Source: Streptosporangium becharense (GTDB taxonomy: Bacteria; Actinomycetota; Actinomycetes; Streptosporangiales; Streptosporangiaceae). Taken from it: a stretch of DNA of 64,000 nt. Position numbers and translations under genes: made by a program. Shown piece after piece: positions 51,777 to 60,688 of this stretch (position 1 is its first letter; every line of letters starts with the position of its first letter). The stretch is from positions 6,882,001 to 6,946,000 of the forward strand of contig NZ_JACHMP010000001.1 in the NCBI RefSeq assembly GCF_014204985.1. Reading direction: 5' to 3'. The notes under the pieces are model-generated. The model had not been told where the DNA came from, did not search any database, and was given only the letters and a program-made list of their open reading frames with translations.

Positions 51777-54524
51777 ATGACGACACACGTGACCGATGTT
51801 CGCTTCGAGCACCTGCGTGAACCACTGGGTGCCGGGACGGCACGCCCCCGCCTGTCATGGATCACCCGGACCGCCCGCGGCGGGTGGACGCAGTCGGCGT
51901 ACGAGGTCGAGGCCCGCGGCGAGCGGGTGCGCATCGACTCCGCCGAGTCGGTGCTGGTGGCCTGGCCCTTCGCGCCGCTGGCCTCCCGGGAGCGGGTGGC
52001 GGTGCGGGTGCGGGTGCAGGGGCCCGACGGGTGGTCGCCGTGGAGTGAGGAGGCATGTGCCGAGGCGGGCCTGCTGGAGGTGGGCGACTGGTCGGCGCGG
52101 TTCGTCGGCCCCGGGGAGGGCTCCCTGGTGCGCGGGGAGTTCCACGTGCGCGCGGGGGTACGCGCGGCCCGTCTGTACGCGACCGCGCTCGGCGTCTACG
52201 AGGCGGAGCTGAACGGGCAGGTCGTCGGCGACCAGGTGCTCGCCCCCGGCTGGACCGCCTACGGGCACCGCCTGCGCTACCAGACCTTCGACGTGACCCA
52301 CCTGCTGCGTGAGGGCGTCAACTGCCTGGGTGCCACGCTGGGCGACGGCTGGTACCGGGGCCGGCTCGGTTTCGAGGGCAGGCGGGCCCTGTACGGCGAC
52401 CGGCTCGCCTGGCTGGCCCAGCTGGAGATCGTCTACGACGACGGGACGACGCAGACGGCCGGTACCGACCTCTCCTGGCGGTCCGCGTCCGGGCCGCTGG
52501 TCTCCTCCGACCTGTACGACGGGGAGACCCACGACGCGCGGCTGGAGCGCACCGGCTGGTCGCTGCCCGGCCACGACGTCACCGGCTGGTCACCGGTCGA
52601 GCTCGTGGAGCGCGACCCGGCCACCCTGGTCGCCCCGGACGGCCCGCCGGTGCGCCGCACCGAGGTCCTGACCCCCGTCGAGACGCGCACGACCCCGCTC
52701 GGCACCATGATCGTCGACTTCGGTCAGAACCTGGTCGGCCGGTTGCGGGTCACCGTGCGCGGGCAGGCCGGGGAGCAGGTCGTGCTGCGCCATGCCGAGG
52801 TGCTCCAGGACGGCGAGCTGTGCCTGGCCCCGCTGCGTACGGCGAAGGCCACCGACACCTACACCTTGCGCGGCGGTGGCGACGAGACCTGGGAGCCGCG
52901 CTTCACCTTCCACGGGTTCCGCTACGCCGAGATCAGCGGGCCGGTGCGGGAGGTGGTCGCCGTGGTGTGCCATTCGGACCTGGAGCGCACCGGCTGGTTC
53001 GACTGCTCCGACCCGCTGGTGAACCGCCTGCACGAGAACGTCGTGTGGAGCATGCGCGGCAACTTCCTGGACGTGCCCACCGACTGTCCGCAACGCGACG
53101 AGCGCCTCGGCTGGACCGGTGACCTGCAGGTGTTCGCACCCACCGCGTCGTTCCTGTTCGACAGCGCCGGATTCCTGACCTCCTGGCTGGCCGATCTGGC
53201 GGCCGAGCAGGGCGAGGACGGCGTGGTGCCGTTCATCGTGCCCAACGTGACGAGTGGCGGCGACAGCGCCGCCGCGGCGTGGGGCGACGCCGCGGTGATC
53301 GTGCCGTGGGTGCTGTACCGCCGTTACGGCGACGCAGGCATCCTGGACCGGCAGTTCGCGAGCATGCGCGGCTGGGTCGACCACGTGGCGGGCCTGGCCG
53401 GGCGGGACCGCCTGTGGAACAGCGGTTTCCAGTTCGGCGACTGGCTCGACCCCACCGCCCCCGCCAACCGGCCCGAGCAGGCCCGCACCTACCCCGAGAT
53501 CGTGGCCACCGCCTACTTCGCCCGCTCGGCCGACCTGCTCGCCCGGGCCGCGGCGGTCCTGGGCCGCACCGAGGAGGAGACCCGCTACCGGACGCTGGCG
53601 GACGAGGTGCGCCGGGCGTTCGCCGAGGAGTACACCACCGCGTCGGGGCGGTTGCTCAGCGACTCGCCCACCGCCTACGCCCTGGCCCTGGAGTTCGCCC
53701 TGCTGCCCGGCCCCGCCCGGCGCCGCCGCGCGGCGGCCCGCCTGGTTGAGCTGGTGCGCGGCAGCGGCTACACCGTCGCCACCGGGTTCGTCGGCACCCC
53801 GCTGATCTGCGACGCCCTGGCCGAGGCGGGTCACCTGGAGGCCGCCTACCGCCTGCTGCTCCAGCGTGAGTGCCCGTCCTGGCTGTACCCGGTGACCATG
53901 GGCGCCACCACGGTCTGGGAGCGCTGGGACAGCCTGCTGCCCGACGGCACCGTCAATCCCAGCGGCATGACCTCCTTCAACCACTACGCGCTCGGCGCGA
54001 TCGCCGACTGGCTGCACCGCACCGTCGCCGGGCTGGCACCCGCCGAGCCCGGCTACCGCAGCCTCACCGTCACCCCCCGCCCCGGCGGCGGCCTGACCCA
54101 CGCGAGTGCCCGGCTGCGCACCCCGTACGGCGTCGCCGCCTCCTCCTGGCGGATCGACGACGGGCGGATCACCGTCGAGGCGGTCGTCCCGGCGAACACC
54201 ACCGCCCAGGTGACCCTGCCGGGCGGTGACCGCATCACCGTCGGCTCGGGCACCCACAGCTGGAGCGTCCCGTACGCCGAGGACCGGGCCGTCGCCGTGC
54301 CGCTCACACTGGACAGCAGCCTGGCCGAGGTCGCCGACAGGCCGGGAGCCATGCGGGTCCTCACCGGTGTCATCGTCCGGCACCTGCCGGAGATCGCCGA
54401 ACACGTGGCGGGCGGGCTCGGGGCCGCCCAGCAGAACATGACCGTCCGTGAGGCGATCGCGCTGATCCCGGGCGGGGACCACCTGCCCGCCGAGATCGAG
54501 GCCGGCTTCGCCCGGCTCTCCTGA
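51777..54524 (+). CDS. Alpha-L-rhamnosidase, glycoside hydrolase family 78
   Basis: Enzyme of 915 residues with the standard Bac_rhamnosid layout. It has an Ig-like N-domain (LSWITRTARGGWTQSAYEVE), a jelly-roll (YATALGVYEAELNGQVVGDQ) and a second beta domain. The (alpha/alpha)6 catalytic barrel contains DVPTDCPQRDERLGWTGDLQ (catalytic Asp and Glu region) and TTVWERWDS, with a final beta-sandwich. There is no signal peptide, so it acts inside the cell. The ATG at 51777 has GAGGAG at 6 bp. It removes terminal alpha-L-rhamnose from plant or microbial glycosides. Confidence 0.93.
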   Translation: MTTHVTDVRFEHLREPLGAGTARPRLSWITRTARGGWTQSAYEVEARGERVRIDSAESVLVAWPFAPLASRERVAVRVRVQGPDGWSPWSEEACAEAGLLEVGDWSARFVGPGEGSLVRGEFHVRAGVRAARLYATALGVYEAELNGQVVGDQVLAPGWTAYGHRLRYQTFDVTHLLREGVNCLGATLGDGWYRGRLGFEGRRALYGDRLAWLAQLEIVYDDGTTQTAGTDLSWRSASGPLVSSDLYDGETHDARLERTGWSLPGHDVTGWSPVELVERDPATLVAPDGPPVRRTEVLTPVETRTTPLGTMIVDFGQNLVGRLRVTVRGQAGEQVVLRHAEVLQDGELCLAPLRTAKATDTYTLRGGGDETWEPRFTFHGFRYAEISGPVREVVAVVCHSDLERTGWFDCSDPLVNRLHENVVWSMRGNFLDVPTDCPQRDERLGWTGDLQVFAPTASFLFDSAGFLTSWLADLAAEQGEDGVVPFIVPNVTSGGDSAAAAWGDAAVIVPWVLYRRYGDAGILDRQFASMRGWVDHVAGLAGRDRLWNSGFQFGDWLDPTAPANRPEQARTYPEIVATAYFARSADLLARAAAVLGRTEEETRYRTLADEVRRAFAEEYTTASGRLLSDSPTAYALALEFALLPGPARRRRAAARLVELVRGSGYTVATGFVGTPLICDALAEAGHLEAAYRLLLQRECPSWLYPVTMGATTVWERWDSLLPDGTVNPSGMTSFNHYALGAIADWLHRTVAGLAPAEPGYRSLTVTPRPGGGLTHASARLRTPYGVAASSWRIDDGRITVEAVVPANTTAQVTLPGGDRITVGSGTHSWSVPYAEDRAVAVPLTLDSSLAEVADRPGAMRVLTGVIVRHLPEIAEHVAGGLGAAQQNMTVREAIALIPGGDHLPAEIEAGFARLS

Positions 54525-54621
54525 ACCGGATGTCCCGAAGCGGACGCCCCGGGACCGGACGCTCCATGCCGGACGTCCCAGACCCAGAAGTGAAGACCCC
54601 AGAGAAGGAAGAAGGACACCC

Positions 54622-55392
54622 ATGATGCGACTGACCGACCGGCGTGTGCTGATCACCGGAGCCGCCTCCGGCATCGGGCAGGCCACCGCGCTGCGGCTGC
54701 TGGCCGAGGGTGCCCGCGTGGTCGCCGCGGACGTCGCCGAGGACGGGCTGGAGCAGACCCTCGTGCTGGCCACGGAGCAGGGCGTCGCCGAGCGGCTCAC
54801 CGTCACGGCCGTGGACATCGCCGACGAGGGTTCGGTGAACTCCGTGGTGAGCACGGCGGTCGCCGAGCTGGGCGGGCTGGACGCGCTGGTCAACGCGGCG
54901 GCGATCCTGCGCGGCGCGCACACCCACGACTGCTCGCTGGAGCTGTGGAACCGTGTCATCGCCGTCAACCTGACCGGCACCTTCCTGATGACCCGCGCCG
55001 CGCTGCCGGCCCTGCTGGAGACCGGCAGGGGCGTGGTGGTGAACTTCAGCTCCACCGCCGCCTTCTTCGCCCACCCGTTCATGGCCGCCTACTCGGCCAG
55101 CAAGGGCGGCATCTTCTCCTTCACCCACAGCATCGCCCAGGAGTACGCCAAGCAGGGGCTGCGCGCGGTGAACGTGGTGCCGGGAGGGATCAGCAGCGGG
55201 ATCACCAACAACATCGGCGGCCTGGTGCCCGCCGACACCGACTGGGACCTGTTCCTCAAGCTCACCCCCGCCCTGCCCGGCGGCATCCCGGGGCCGGAGA
55301 AGGTCGCCGGTGTCGTGGCCATGCTCGTCTCCGACGACGGCTCGTTCATCACCGGCACCGAGATCCGCGTCGACGGCGGCGCCCACCAGTGA
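54622..55392 (+). CDS. Short-chain dehydrogenase/reductase
   Basis: SDR of 256 residues with the NAD(P) motif LITGAASGIGQATALRLL, an NAAA motif in place of NNAG (ALVNAAAILRG), catalytic Ser in VVNFSSTAAFF and YSASKGG as the Tyr-Lys pair. The C-terminus reads ITGTEIRVDGGAHQ. Asp in VVAADVAEDG after the second strand favours NAD. It sits between the rhamnosidase and GH3 genes, so oxidation of the released sugar (a rhamnose or glucose dehydrogenase) is a reasonable inference. Confidence 0.9.
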   Translation: MMRLTDRRVLITGAASGIGQATALRLLAEGARVVAADVAEDGLEQTLVLATEQGVAERLTVTAVDIADEGSVNSVVSTAVAELGGLDALVNAAAILRGAHTHDCSLELWNRVIAVNLTGTFLMTRAALPALLETGRGVVVNFSSTAAFFAHPFMAAYSASKGGIFSFTHSIAQEYAKQGLRAVNVVPGGISSGITNNIGGLVPADTDWDLFLKLTPALPGGIPGPEKVAGVVAMLVSDDGSFITGTEIRVDGGAHQ

Positions 55393-55597
55393 ACACGGCA
55401 GGCTGATCGCCGTAGTCGTCGCCGACCGGGTGATCGCCGTCGTCGCCGGCCGGGGGAACGCCGGGGAACGAGGTGCCCGGCCCGTCCTCCGCGCGTCCGA
55501 TGACCGGATGCGCGGGCGAAGCGCGCCGGGTGCCGCCTCGCGTCCGGCCCGCTGTTGCCGCCGTACGACTGCGGTGTTACCGTCCTCGCGCAGACGG

Positions 55598-55610
55598 TTA
55601 CACGTGTTAG
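55598..55610. promoter_or_regulatory. Rhamnoside-locus operator 3 (TTACACGTGTTAG)
   Basis: Identical to operator 1 over 13 bp, in an otherwise unannotated 340-bp gap between the SDR and GH3 genes, 125 bp before the GH3 start. It marks a separate regulated promoter for GH3. Confidence 0.8.
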
Positions 55611-55734
55611 TAACCCGGGCCGCCGGATTCACGGAGGGGAGGCGTGTCCGCAGGCCCGCCGTCACGCCTCCCCTCCCTTCCACCGCCGCACCACCACTCC
55701 GAACCCGTCCGCCGACCCTGTGAGGAACCCGAAC

Positions 55735-58026
55735 ATGTCGCAGACCGACCCCACCGAGCTGAGCCTGGAGCAGAAGGCGTCCCTGCTGTCCGGGCAGGAC
55801 TTCTGGACCACCAAGCCGGTCGAGGAGGCCGGCATCCCGTCGATCGTCCTCACCGACGGCCCGCACGGCATCCGCCGCCAGCGCGAGGGCGAGGGCGAGG
55901 ACCACCTGGGCGTCCACGAGAGCCTGCCGTCAACCTGCTTCCCGCCCGCGGTCGCGGTGGGCTCCAGCTGGGACGTGGAGGTGGCCGCCCGCCTGGGAGC
56001 CGCGGTGGGCCGCGAGGCGCGCGTGTTCGGGGTGAGCGTGGTGCTGGGGCCGGGGGTGAACATCAAGCGCTCCCCGCTGTGCGGACGCAACTTCGAGTAC
56101 TACTCCGAGGATCCGCTGATCAGCGGCGTGCTGGCCGCCGCGCACGTGAAGGCCATGCAGGCCGAGGGGCCCGGGGCGTCGGTGAAGCACTTCGCGGCCA
56201 ACAACCAGGAGACCGACCGGATGCGCGTCAGCGCCGACGTCGACGAGCGCACCCTGCGCGAGATCTACCTGCCGGCGTTCGAGCGCGTCGTCACCGAGGC
56301 GCGGCCGGCGACGGTGATGGCCTCCTACAACAAGATCAACGGTGTCGCCGCCTCGCAGAACTCCTGGCTGCTCACCGACGTGCTGCGCGAACAGTGGGGA
56401 TTCGACGGGGCGGTGGTCTCCGACTGGGGCGGGGTCTACGACCGGGTCGCCGCGCTGGCCGCCGGAACGGACCTGGAGATGCCCGGCGGCGGCGCCACCG
56501 ACGCCGAGATCGTACGGGCGGTACGCGACGGCGACCTGGACGAGGCGGTCGTGGACGCGGCCGTACGCCGGGTGGCGGCCCTGACCGCACGGCGTGTCGA
56601 GGAGACCGGCGAACTCGACGTCGAGGCCCACCACGCGCTGGCCCGGGAACTGGCCGCCGACTGCGCGGTGCTGTTGAGAAACGAACGGAACACCCTGCCC
56701 GTCACCGGGCGGGTGCGGCGGATCGCGGTCGTCGGCGCGTTCGCGGCCGAGCCGCGTTTCCAGGGCGGCGGCAGCTCACACATCAACCCCGCCCGCGTGG
56801 ACACCGCGCTGGAGGAGATCCGGGTGCTCGCCGGTAGCCGCGGGCAGAGCGTCACCTACGCACCCGGCTTCACCATCGGCGGCTCCGGCTCCGGCTCCGG
56901 CTCCGGCATCGGCATCGGCGCCGGTTCCGGCGGCGAGGACGCCCTGCGTGAGCAGGCCGTGGAACTCGCCCGCGGGGCCGACCTCGCGATCGTCTTCGCC
57001 GGATCGGAGGAGGACTCCGAGGGGTTCGACCGCGAGCACCTCGACCTGCCCGCCGGTCAGGTCGAGGTGATCCGCGCCGTCGCCGCCGCCGCACCGCGCA
57101 CCGTCGTGGTGCTGTCCAACGGCGGCGTGGTCTCCCTGGAGGGCTTCCACGACGACGTGGACGCGATCCTGGAGGGCTGGCTGCTCGGCCAGGCCGGCGG
57201 CGGCGCCATCGCCGACCTGCTGTTCGGTGTGGTCAACCCCTCCGGCCACCTGGCCGAGACGATCCCGCTGCGGTTGCAGGACACCCCCTGCCACCTCACC
57301 TTCCCCGGAGAGCAGGGGCACGTGCGCTACGGCGAGGGCGTCATGGTCGGCTACCGCCACTACGAGAGCGTCGGGCGTCGGGTCCGTTACCCCTTCGGCC
57401 ACGGCCTGTCCTACACCGACTTCGCCACCGGCGACCTCACCGTCACCCCCACCGGCGACGACACCGCCGCCGTGTCGGTCACCGTGACCAACACCGGCGA
57501 CCGGGCGGGCAAGCACGTCGTCCAGGTCTACGTGGCCACCACCGCCGGCCCTGTCCGTCGGCCCGCGCGCGAGCTGCGCGCCTTCACCAAGGTCTTCCTC
57601 GAACCCGGTGAGGCCCGCACCGTCGAACTCGTCCTCGACCGCCGCGCCTTCGCCTACTGGGACGTCGAGCTGGGCCGCTGGACGGTCGCCCCCGGCGAGT
57701 ACACCGTCCAGATCGGGGAGAACGCCGCCCGTGTCGTCGCCGAGCGGACCGTCACCCTGACCGGCGAGGTCGTCGCCAAGGTCCTGTCGCTCGACTCCAC
57801 GGTCGGCGACTGGTTCTCGCACCCCGCGGTCGGCCCCGCGCTCACGCGGTCCCTCCGCGAGGGGATGGACGAACAGGAGCGGCGGCAGGCCGAGGAGAAC
57901 GCCGACATGCTCAAGATGGTCGCCTCCATGCCGATGCGGCAGTTCCTCGGCTTCCCCGGCGTCGCCATCGGCGCCGACACCCTGGAGGAGATGATCGAAC
58001 TGAGCGGGTCCACGCGATCCTCGTGA
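55735..58026 (+). CDS. Beta-glucosidase-like glycoside hydrolase family 3 enzyme
   Basis: Enzyme of 763 residues. The N-terminal barrel starts SLEQKASLLSGQDFWTTKPV and has KHFAANNQETDRMRVSADVD. The nucleophile is Asp230 in AVVSDWGGVYDR. The alpha/beta sandwich carries LRNERNTLPVTG, and a C-terminal fibronectin-III-like domain follows (about 600-690). An inserted Gly/Ser/Ile linker (GSGSGSGIGIGAGSGG) lies near residue 385. There is no signal peptide. The ATG at 55735 matches the family N-terminus; in-frame upstream codons from 55555 are non-homologous and span the operator. With GH78 it would dismantle rhamnosylated glucosides. Confidence 0.92.
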   Translation: MSQTDPTELSLEQKASLLSGQDFWTTKPVEEAGIPSIVLTDGPHGIRRQREGEGEDHLGVHESLPSTCFPPAVAVGSSWDVEVAARLGAAVGREARVFGVSVVLGPGVNIKRSPLCGRNFEYYSEDPLISGVLAAAHVKAMQAEGPGASVKHFAANNQETDRMRVSADVDERTLREIYLPAFERVVTEARPATVMASYNKINGVAASQNSWLLTDVLREQWGFDGAVVSDWGGVYDRVAALAAGTDLEMPGGGATDAEIVRAVRDGDLDEAVVDAAVRRVAALTARRVEETGELDVEAHHALARELAADCAVLLRNERNTLPVTGRVRRIAVVGAFAAEPRFQGGGSSHINPARVDTALEEIRVLAGSRGQSVTYAPGFTIGGSGSGSGSGIGIGAGSGGEDALREQAVELARGADLAIVFAGSEEDSEGFDREHLDLPAGQVEVIRAVAAAAPRTVVVLSNGGVVSLEGFHDDVDAILEGWLLGQAGGGAIADLLFGVVNPSGHLAETIPLRLQDTPCHLTFPGEQGHVRYGEGVMVGYRHYESVGRRVRYPFGHGLSYTDFATGDLTVTPTGDDTAAVSVTVTNTGDRAGKHVVQVYVATTAGPVRRPARELRAFTKVFLEPGEARTVELVLDRRAFAYWDVELGRWTVAPGEYTVQIGENAARVVAERTVTLTGEVVAKVLSLDSTVGDWFSHPAVGPALTRSLREGMDEQERRQAEENADMLKMVASMPMRQFLGFPGVAIGADTLEEMIELSGSTRSS

Positions 58027-58033
58027 GGAGCGG

Positions 58034-58054
58034 GCGGCCGGCGGTGCCGGCCGC
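58034..58054. terminator. Bidirectional hairpin between GH3 and the SBP56 operon
   Basis: GCGGCCGGC-GGT-GCCGGCCGC, 9-bp perfect arms with a 3-nt loop, exactly filling the space between the two convergent stops (58026 and 58055). No T-run. Confidence 0.75.
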
Positions 58055-58678
58055 TCAGGCGTTGAACAGCGTGAACACGCCGGCTCCCACGAGGGCGACC
58101 GCCCACATCCGGTCCATGTTGAACCAGGCGCGGCGCAGCACCGTCAGCCCGGCCACCTCGTAGACGATCACCGCCACCGTGCCCGCGACGGCGAACATCG
58201 CCAGCGTGTGCAGCGCCGCGACCCCCAGCCCTCCGGAGAGCGCGTGCCCGACGTGCCCGGCGTGCCCGTCATGGCCGGTGCCCGCCGTGCGCAGGCCGGC
58301 GAACACCGGGATCAGCATCAACCCCGCGCCGTGCGCCGAGGACATGAGGAACGACCAGGCGGCCAGCTGCGGCAGGGACAGCCGCATGCCCACCCAGCGG
58401 AAGTGCCGGTCCGACAGCAGCCGCCACAGGCCGAACCCGACCAGCAGCACGCCCCCCGCGACCGACACCACCGTGCCCGTCGTCAGGGAGCCGGTGACGC
58501 CGACCACCAGCGCCACCAGCGCCACCGAGGCCAGATGCCCGGCCGCGATCGCCGGCAGCGACGCGAGCAGCACGTCCCTGCTGCGCTCCTGCAGGCCGCG
58601 GGCGACCGCGAAGAGCCAGCCCATGGCCGGGTTCAGGCCGTGGAAGGCACCGAGCAGGAGCACCGTCGCGATCGTCAC
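58055..58678 (-). CDS. Multi-pass membrane protein with His-rich loop, NicO-like
   Basis: Protein of 207 residues with about six membrane segments. The N-terminal LLLGAFHGLNPAMGWLFAVA and the internal LMSSAHGAGLMLIPVF each carry His in a helix, as in nickel/cobalt and sulfite-type exporters of the NicO/TauE groups. A loop rich in His (TGHDGHAGHVGHALSGG) could bind metal. The start overlaps the SBP56 stop by four bases, so it is translationally coupled to methanethiol oxidase, a copper enzyme. A role in metal supply or in export of a product is inference. Confidence 0.75.
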   Translation of the reverse strand: MTIATVLLLGAFHGLNPAMGWLFAVARGLQERSRDVLLASLPAIAAGHLASVALVALVVGVTGSLTTGTVVSVAGGVLLVGFGLWRLLSDRHFRWVGMRLSLPQLAAWSFLMSSAHGAGLMLIPVFAGLRTAGTGHDGHAGHVGHALSGGLGVAALHTLAMFAVAGTVAVIVYEVAGLTVLRRAWFNMDRMWAVALVGAGVFTLFNA

Positions 58679-60063
58679 GGGTAGCAGTAGGAGTCGGAGG
58701 AGGCGTCACCACCCTGCAACCGGACCTGGTGGGGACGCAGCCCCCGGAAGTCGTCGCCGTTCGGCAGGAATCGCTCGTCGAAGGTGAACGAGCCGGTGTC
58801 GATCTTGGCCAGCCAGGCGCCGACCCCGTCGGGGTAGAACTGGTCGTCCCACGACCCGTAGAGGGAGTTGCTGACGTAGACGCGTCCGCCGTCCCGGCTC
58901 ACCTCGACCATCTGGGGCCCGCCGCTCAGCGGGCCGTCGGCGGCCGGGTGCGATTCCCGGCGGACGATCCCGCCGATCCGCAGCGACGCCAGCTCGACCG
59001 GTTTGAACGGGTCGCTGACGTCGTACTGCTTGATCTCCCCCGTCCCCCAGCAGGAGACGTAGAGGCGCTGGTCGTCCACGGACAGGTCGATGTCGGTGAC
59101 CAGCGGCGGCACCGCGCCGAACGGCTTGAGCACGTCGGGCAGGTCCTTCGCGTCGGCGGGCTCGGCGGGGATGTCGATCACTTTGCGCGCCTGCCAGCGG
59201 CCGTTCTCGTGGAACCAGGTCCACACCGAGGCCGACAGGTCCTCGACGCTGGTGACGACGCCGGCGAAGCCGTAGGTCTGGGTCGGGTCGTGGGCCGGTC
59301 GCAGCTCCAGTGTCATCTGGTACTGGTCGCCGAGGTCGACCTGCTGCAGGTGGCGGCGTTTGCGCAGGTCCCAGAAGTGCAGCCGGTGACCGTACTTGCG
59401 GCCGAGCAGCAGTTCGCCCACGACCCCGTCCTCGATCATGGACGGGGTCCCCCACTCCGAGCTGACCAGCACGTCGTGGTTGATGTGCCACCAGAAGTCG
59501 TAGGCGAGGTACTGCGGGCCCCGGTCCGCCTCCCAGCGGCCGAGCACCTCGAACGACCGGTGGTCGAGGACCGCGATGCCGCCCGGCCCCTCCTGGCCGT
59601 CCGCCCCGCCGAGCGCCGAGACGTAGATCCCCTCGGGCCCGCAGTGCACGGTGTGCGGCCGGGAGTACCCGGCCCGCGCGGCCAGCTCCTCCGGCTCGAT
59701 CACCTTCACGATCTCGGGGCTGACCCGGTCCTTGGTGTCGAGGATGTAGATGCGCGAGGAGCGCAGGCCCGGCACGACGAGGTAGCGGCGCTCGACGTGG
59801 GGATGCGGGGCTGAGGGACACAGCGCGCTGCTGCAGGCGTTCCAGCCGAAGTGGTGGAGCTCGTCCCCGGTGTGGGGCAGATCCGTCCAGCCGACCACGC
59901 GGCCATAGCCGGGGGAGGAGGGGTCGGTGTCGAGGACGGCTATCGCGTCGGGCCTCTCCGCCCGGCGGTCGAAGGCGGCGACGTAGGCGAGCCGTTCGGC
60001 GGGAGCGGCGGCGGCGTCCCGCGGCGACGGGTAGAAGGTCGGGTCCGGTGTCCAGAGTGCCAT
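58675..60063 (-). CDS. Selenium-binding protein SBP56 / methanethiol oxidase
   Basis: Protein of 462 residues, typical SBP56 length, with DELHHFGWNACSSALCPS, RYLVVPGLRSSRIYILDTKD, SRPHTVHCGPEGIYVSALG, FWWHINHDVLVSSEWGTPS and YVSCWGTGEIKQYDVSDPF. In bacteria and humans SBP56 homologues oxidise methanethiol to formaldehyde, H2O2 and sulfide. The conserved His residues (HTVHC, WWHINHD) fit the copper site. It is first of a two-gene unit with the His-rich membrane protein. About 9 kb away is the taurine operon, another sulfur-release function. Confidence 0.93.
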   Translation of the reverse strand: MALWTPDPTFYPSPRDAAAAPAERLAYVAAFDRRAERPDAIAVLDTDPSSPGYGRVVGWTDLPHTGDELHHFGWNACSSALCPSAPHPHVERRYLVVPGLRSSRIYILDTKDRVSPEIVKVIEPEELAARAGYSRPHTVHCGPEGIYVSALGGADGQEGPGGIAVLDHRSFEVLGRWEADRGPQYLAYDFWWHINHDVLVSSEWGTPSMIEDGVVGELLLGRKYGHRLHFWDLRKRRHLQQVDLGDQYQMTLELRPAHDPTQTYGFAGVVTSVEDLSASVWTWFHENGRWQARKVIDIPAEPADAKDLPDVLKPFGAVPPLVTDIDLSVDDQRLYVSCWGTGEIKQYDVSDPFKPVELASLRIGGIVRRESHPAADGPLSGGPQMVEVSRDGGRVYVSNSLYGSWDDQFYPDGVGAWLAKIDTGSFTFDERFLPNGDDFRGLRPHQVRLQGGDASSDSYCYP

Positions 60064-60688
60064 TCCCCCATAATCTCTCTATTACCTGCAGGGTCAATAG
60101 ACATTCGAAGTGTGGTCCGAATCTGGGCGAGCCGTTGACCTGCGTAAAGAGATCCGGCGCGTCTCGCGCGACTCTTTCCATGCAAACCTAGTAGGTAATG
60201 TTGACTTCCTGGGAGTGGAGTCATAACGTCGGACATGTGGTTCGGAGGCGGTGACCGGACCCTCCAGCCGGTTCACCGCCCACTCCTGGGTGGTGCCCAG
60301 TCGGCCGGGTCGCGTCCCCCGGCCGACCGGGCACCCCGTGAGAGCCGAACCGGCCGACCCCGTCATGCTGGTTCCCGCTCACCTGACGGCGCAGGCGGCC
60401 CGGCTGCGCGAGTGGGCCGTCGCAGTGGCCACGCTCGGAGACCACATGTACCAGGGCATGGACTACGTCTACCTCCATGACACGTCAACCCCCGCGTCTG
60501 GGATCACAACGACACGGTCCGAGCCCGCCGCCGGGTCGCCCGGCCAGGCCCCGCGAGCTGACGCCGGAGACGGTCGTGGCGCCGCCGGCGCCGGGCGAGG
60601 CCCGGCGCCGGCGGAGGCGGAGGCGGAGGCGTCGCGGAAGGCCGGGAGGACGGCACGTGGGTGAGGAGCCGTCCTCACCCCCGGTGCC
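60064..60688. other. Intergenic region between SBP56 promoter and ACC gene end
   Basis: About 625 bp. The part next to SBP56 (60064-60240) is unusually A+T-rich, with ACCTAGTAGGT at 60186-60196 and TTGAC boxes on both strands, and holds its promoter. The middle, 60250-60530, has open frames but none with recognisable protein sequence. A plus-strand stretch reading AHLTAQAARLREWAVAVATL could be a fragment of a decayed gene. The 3' part holds the terminator of the ACC gene. Confidence 0.5.
60582..60614 (-). terminator. Strong hairpin terminator after the ACC gene
   Basis: Perfect 15-bp arms (CCGCCGGCGCCGGGC and its complement) around a GAG loop, about 75 bp downstream of the ACC stop on the minus strand. 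One of the strongest dyads in the window. Confidence 0.8.

Noticed and set aside
60251-60664. 137-codon plus-strand ORF between SBP56 and ACC
   Set aside because: Contains no family signature, and its 3' half runs through the ACC terminator hairpin and an Ala/Glu-rich repeat. At most a decayed gene fragment.
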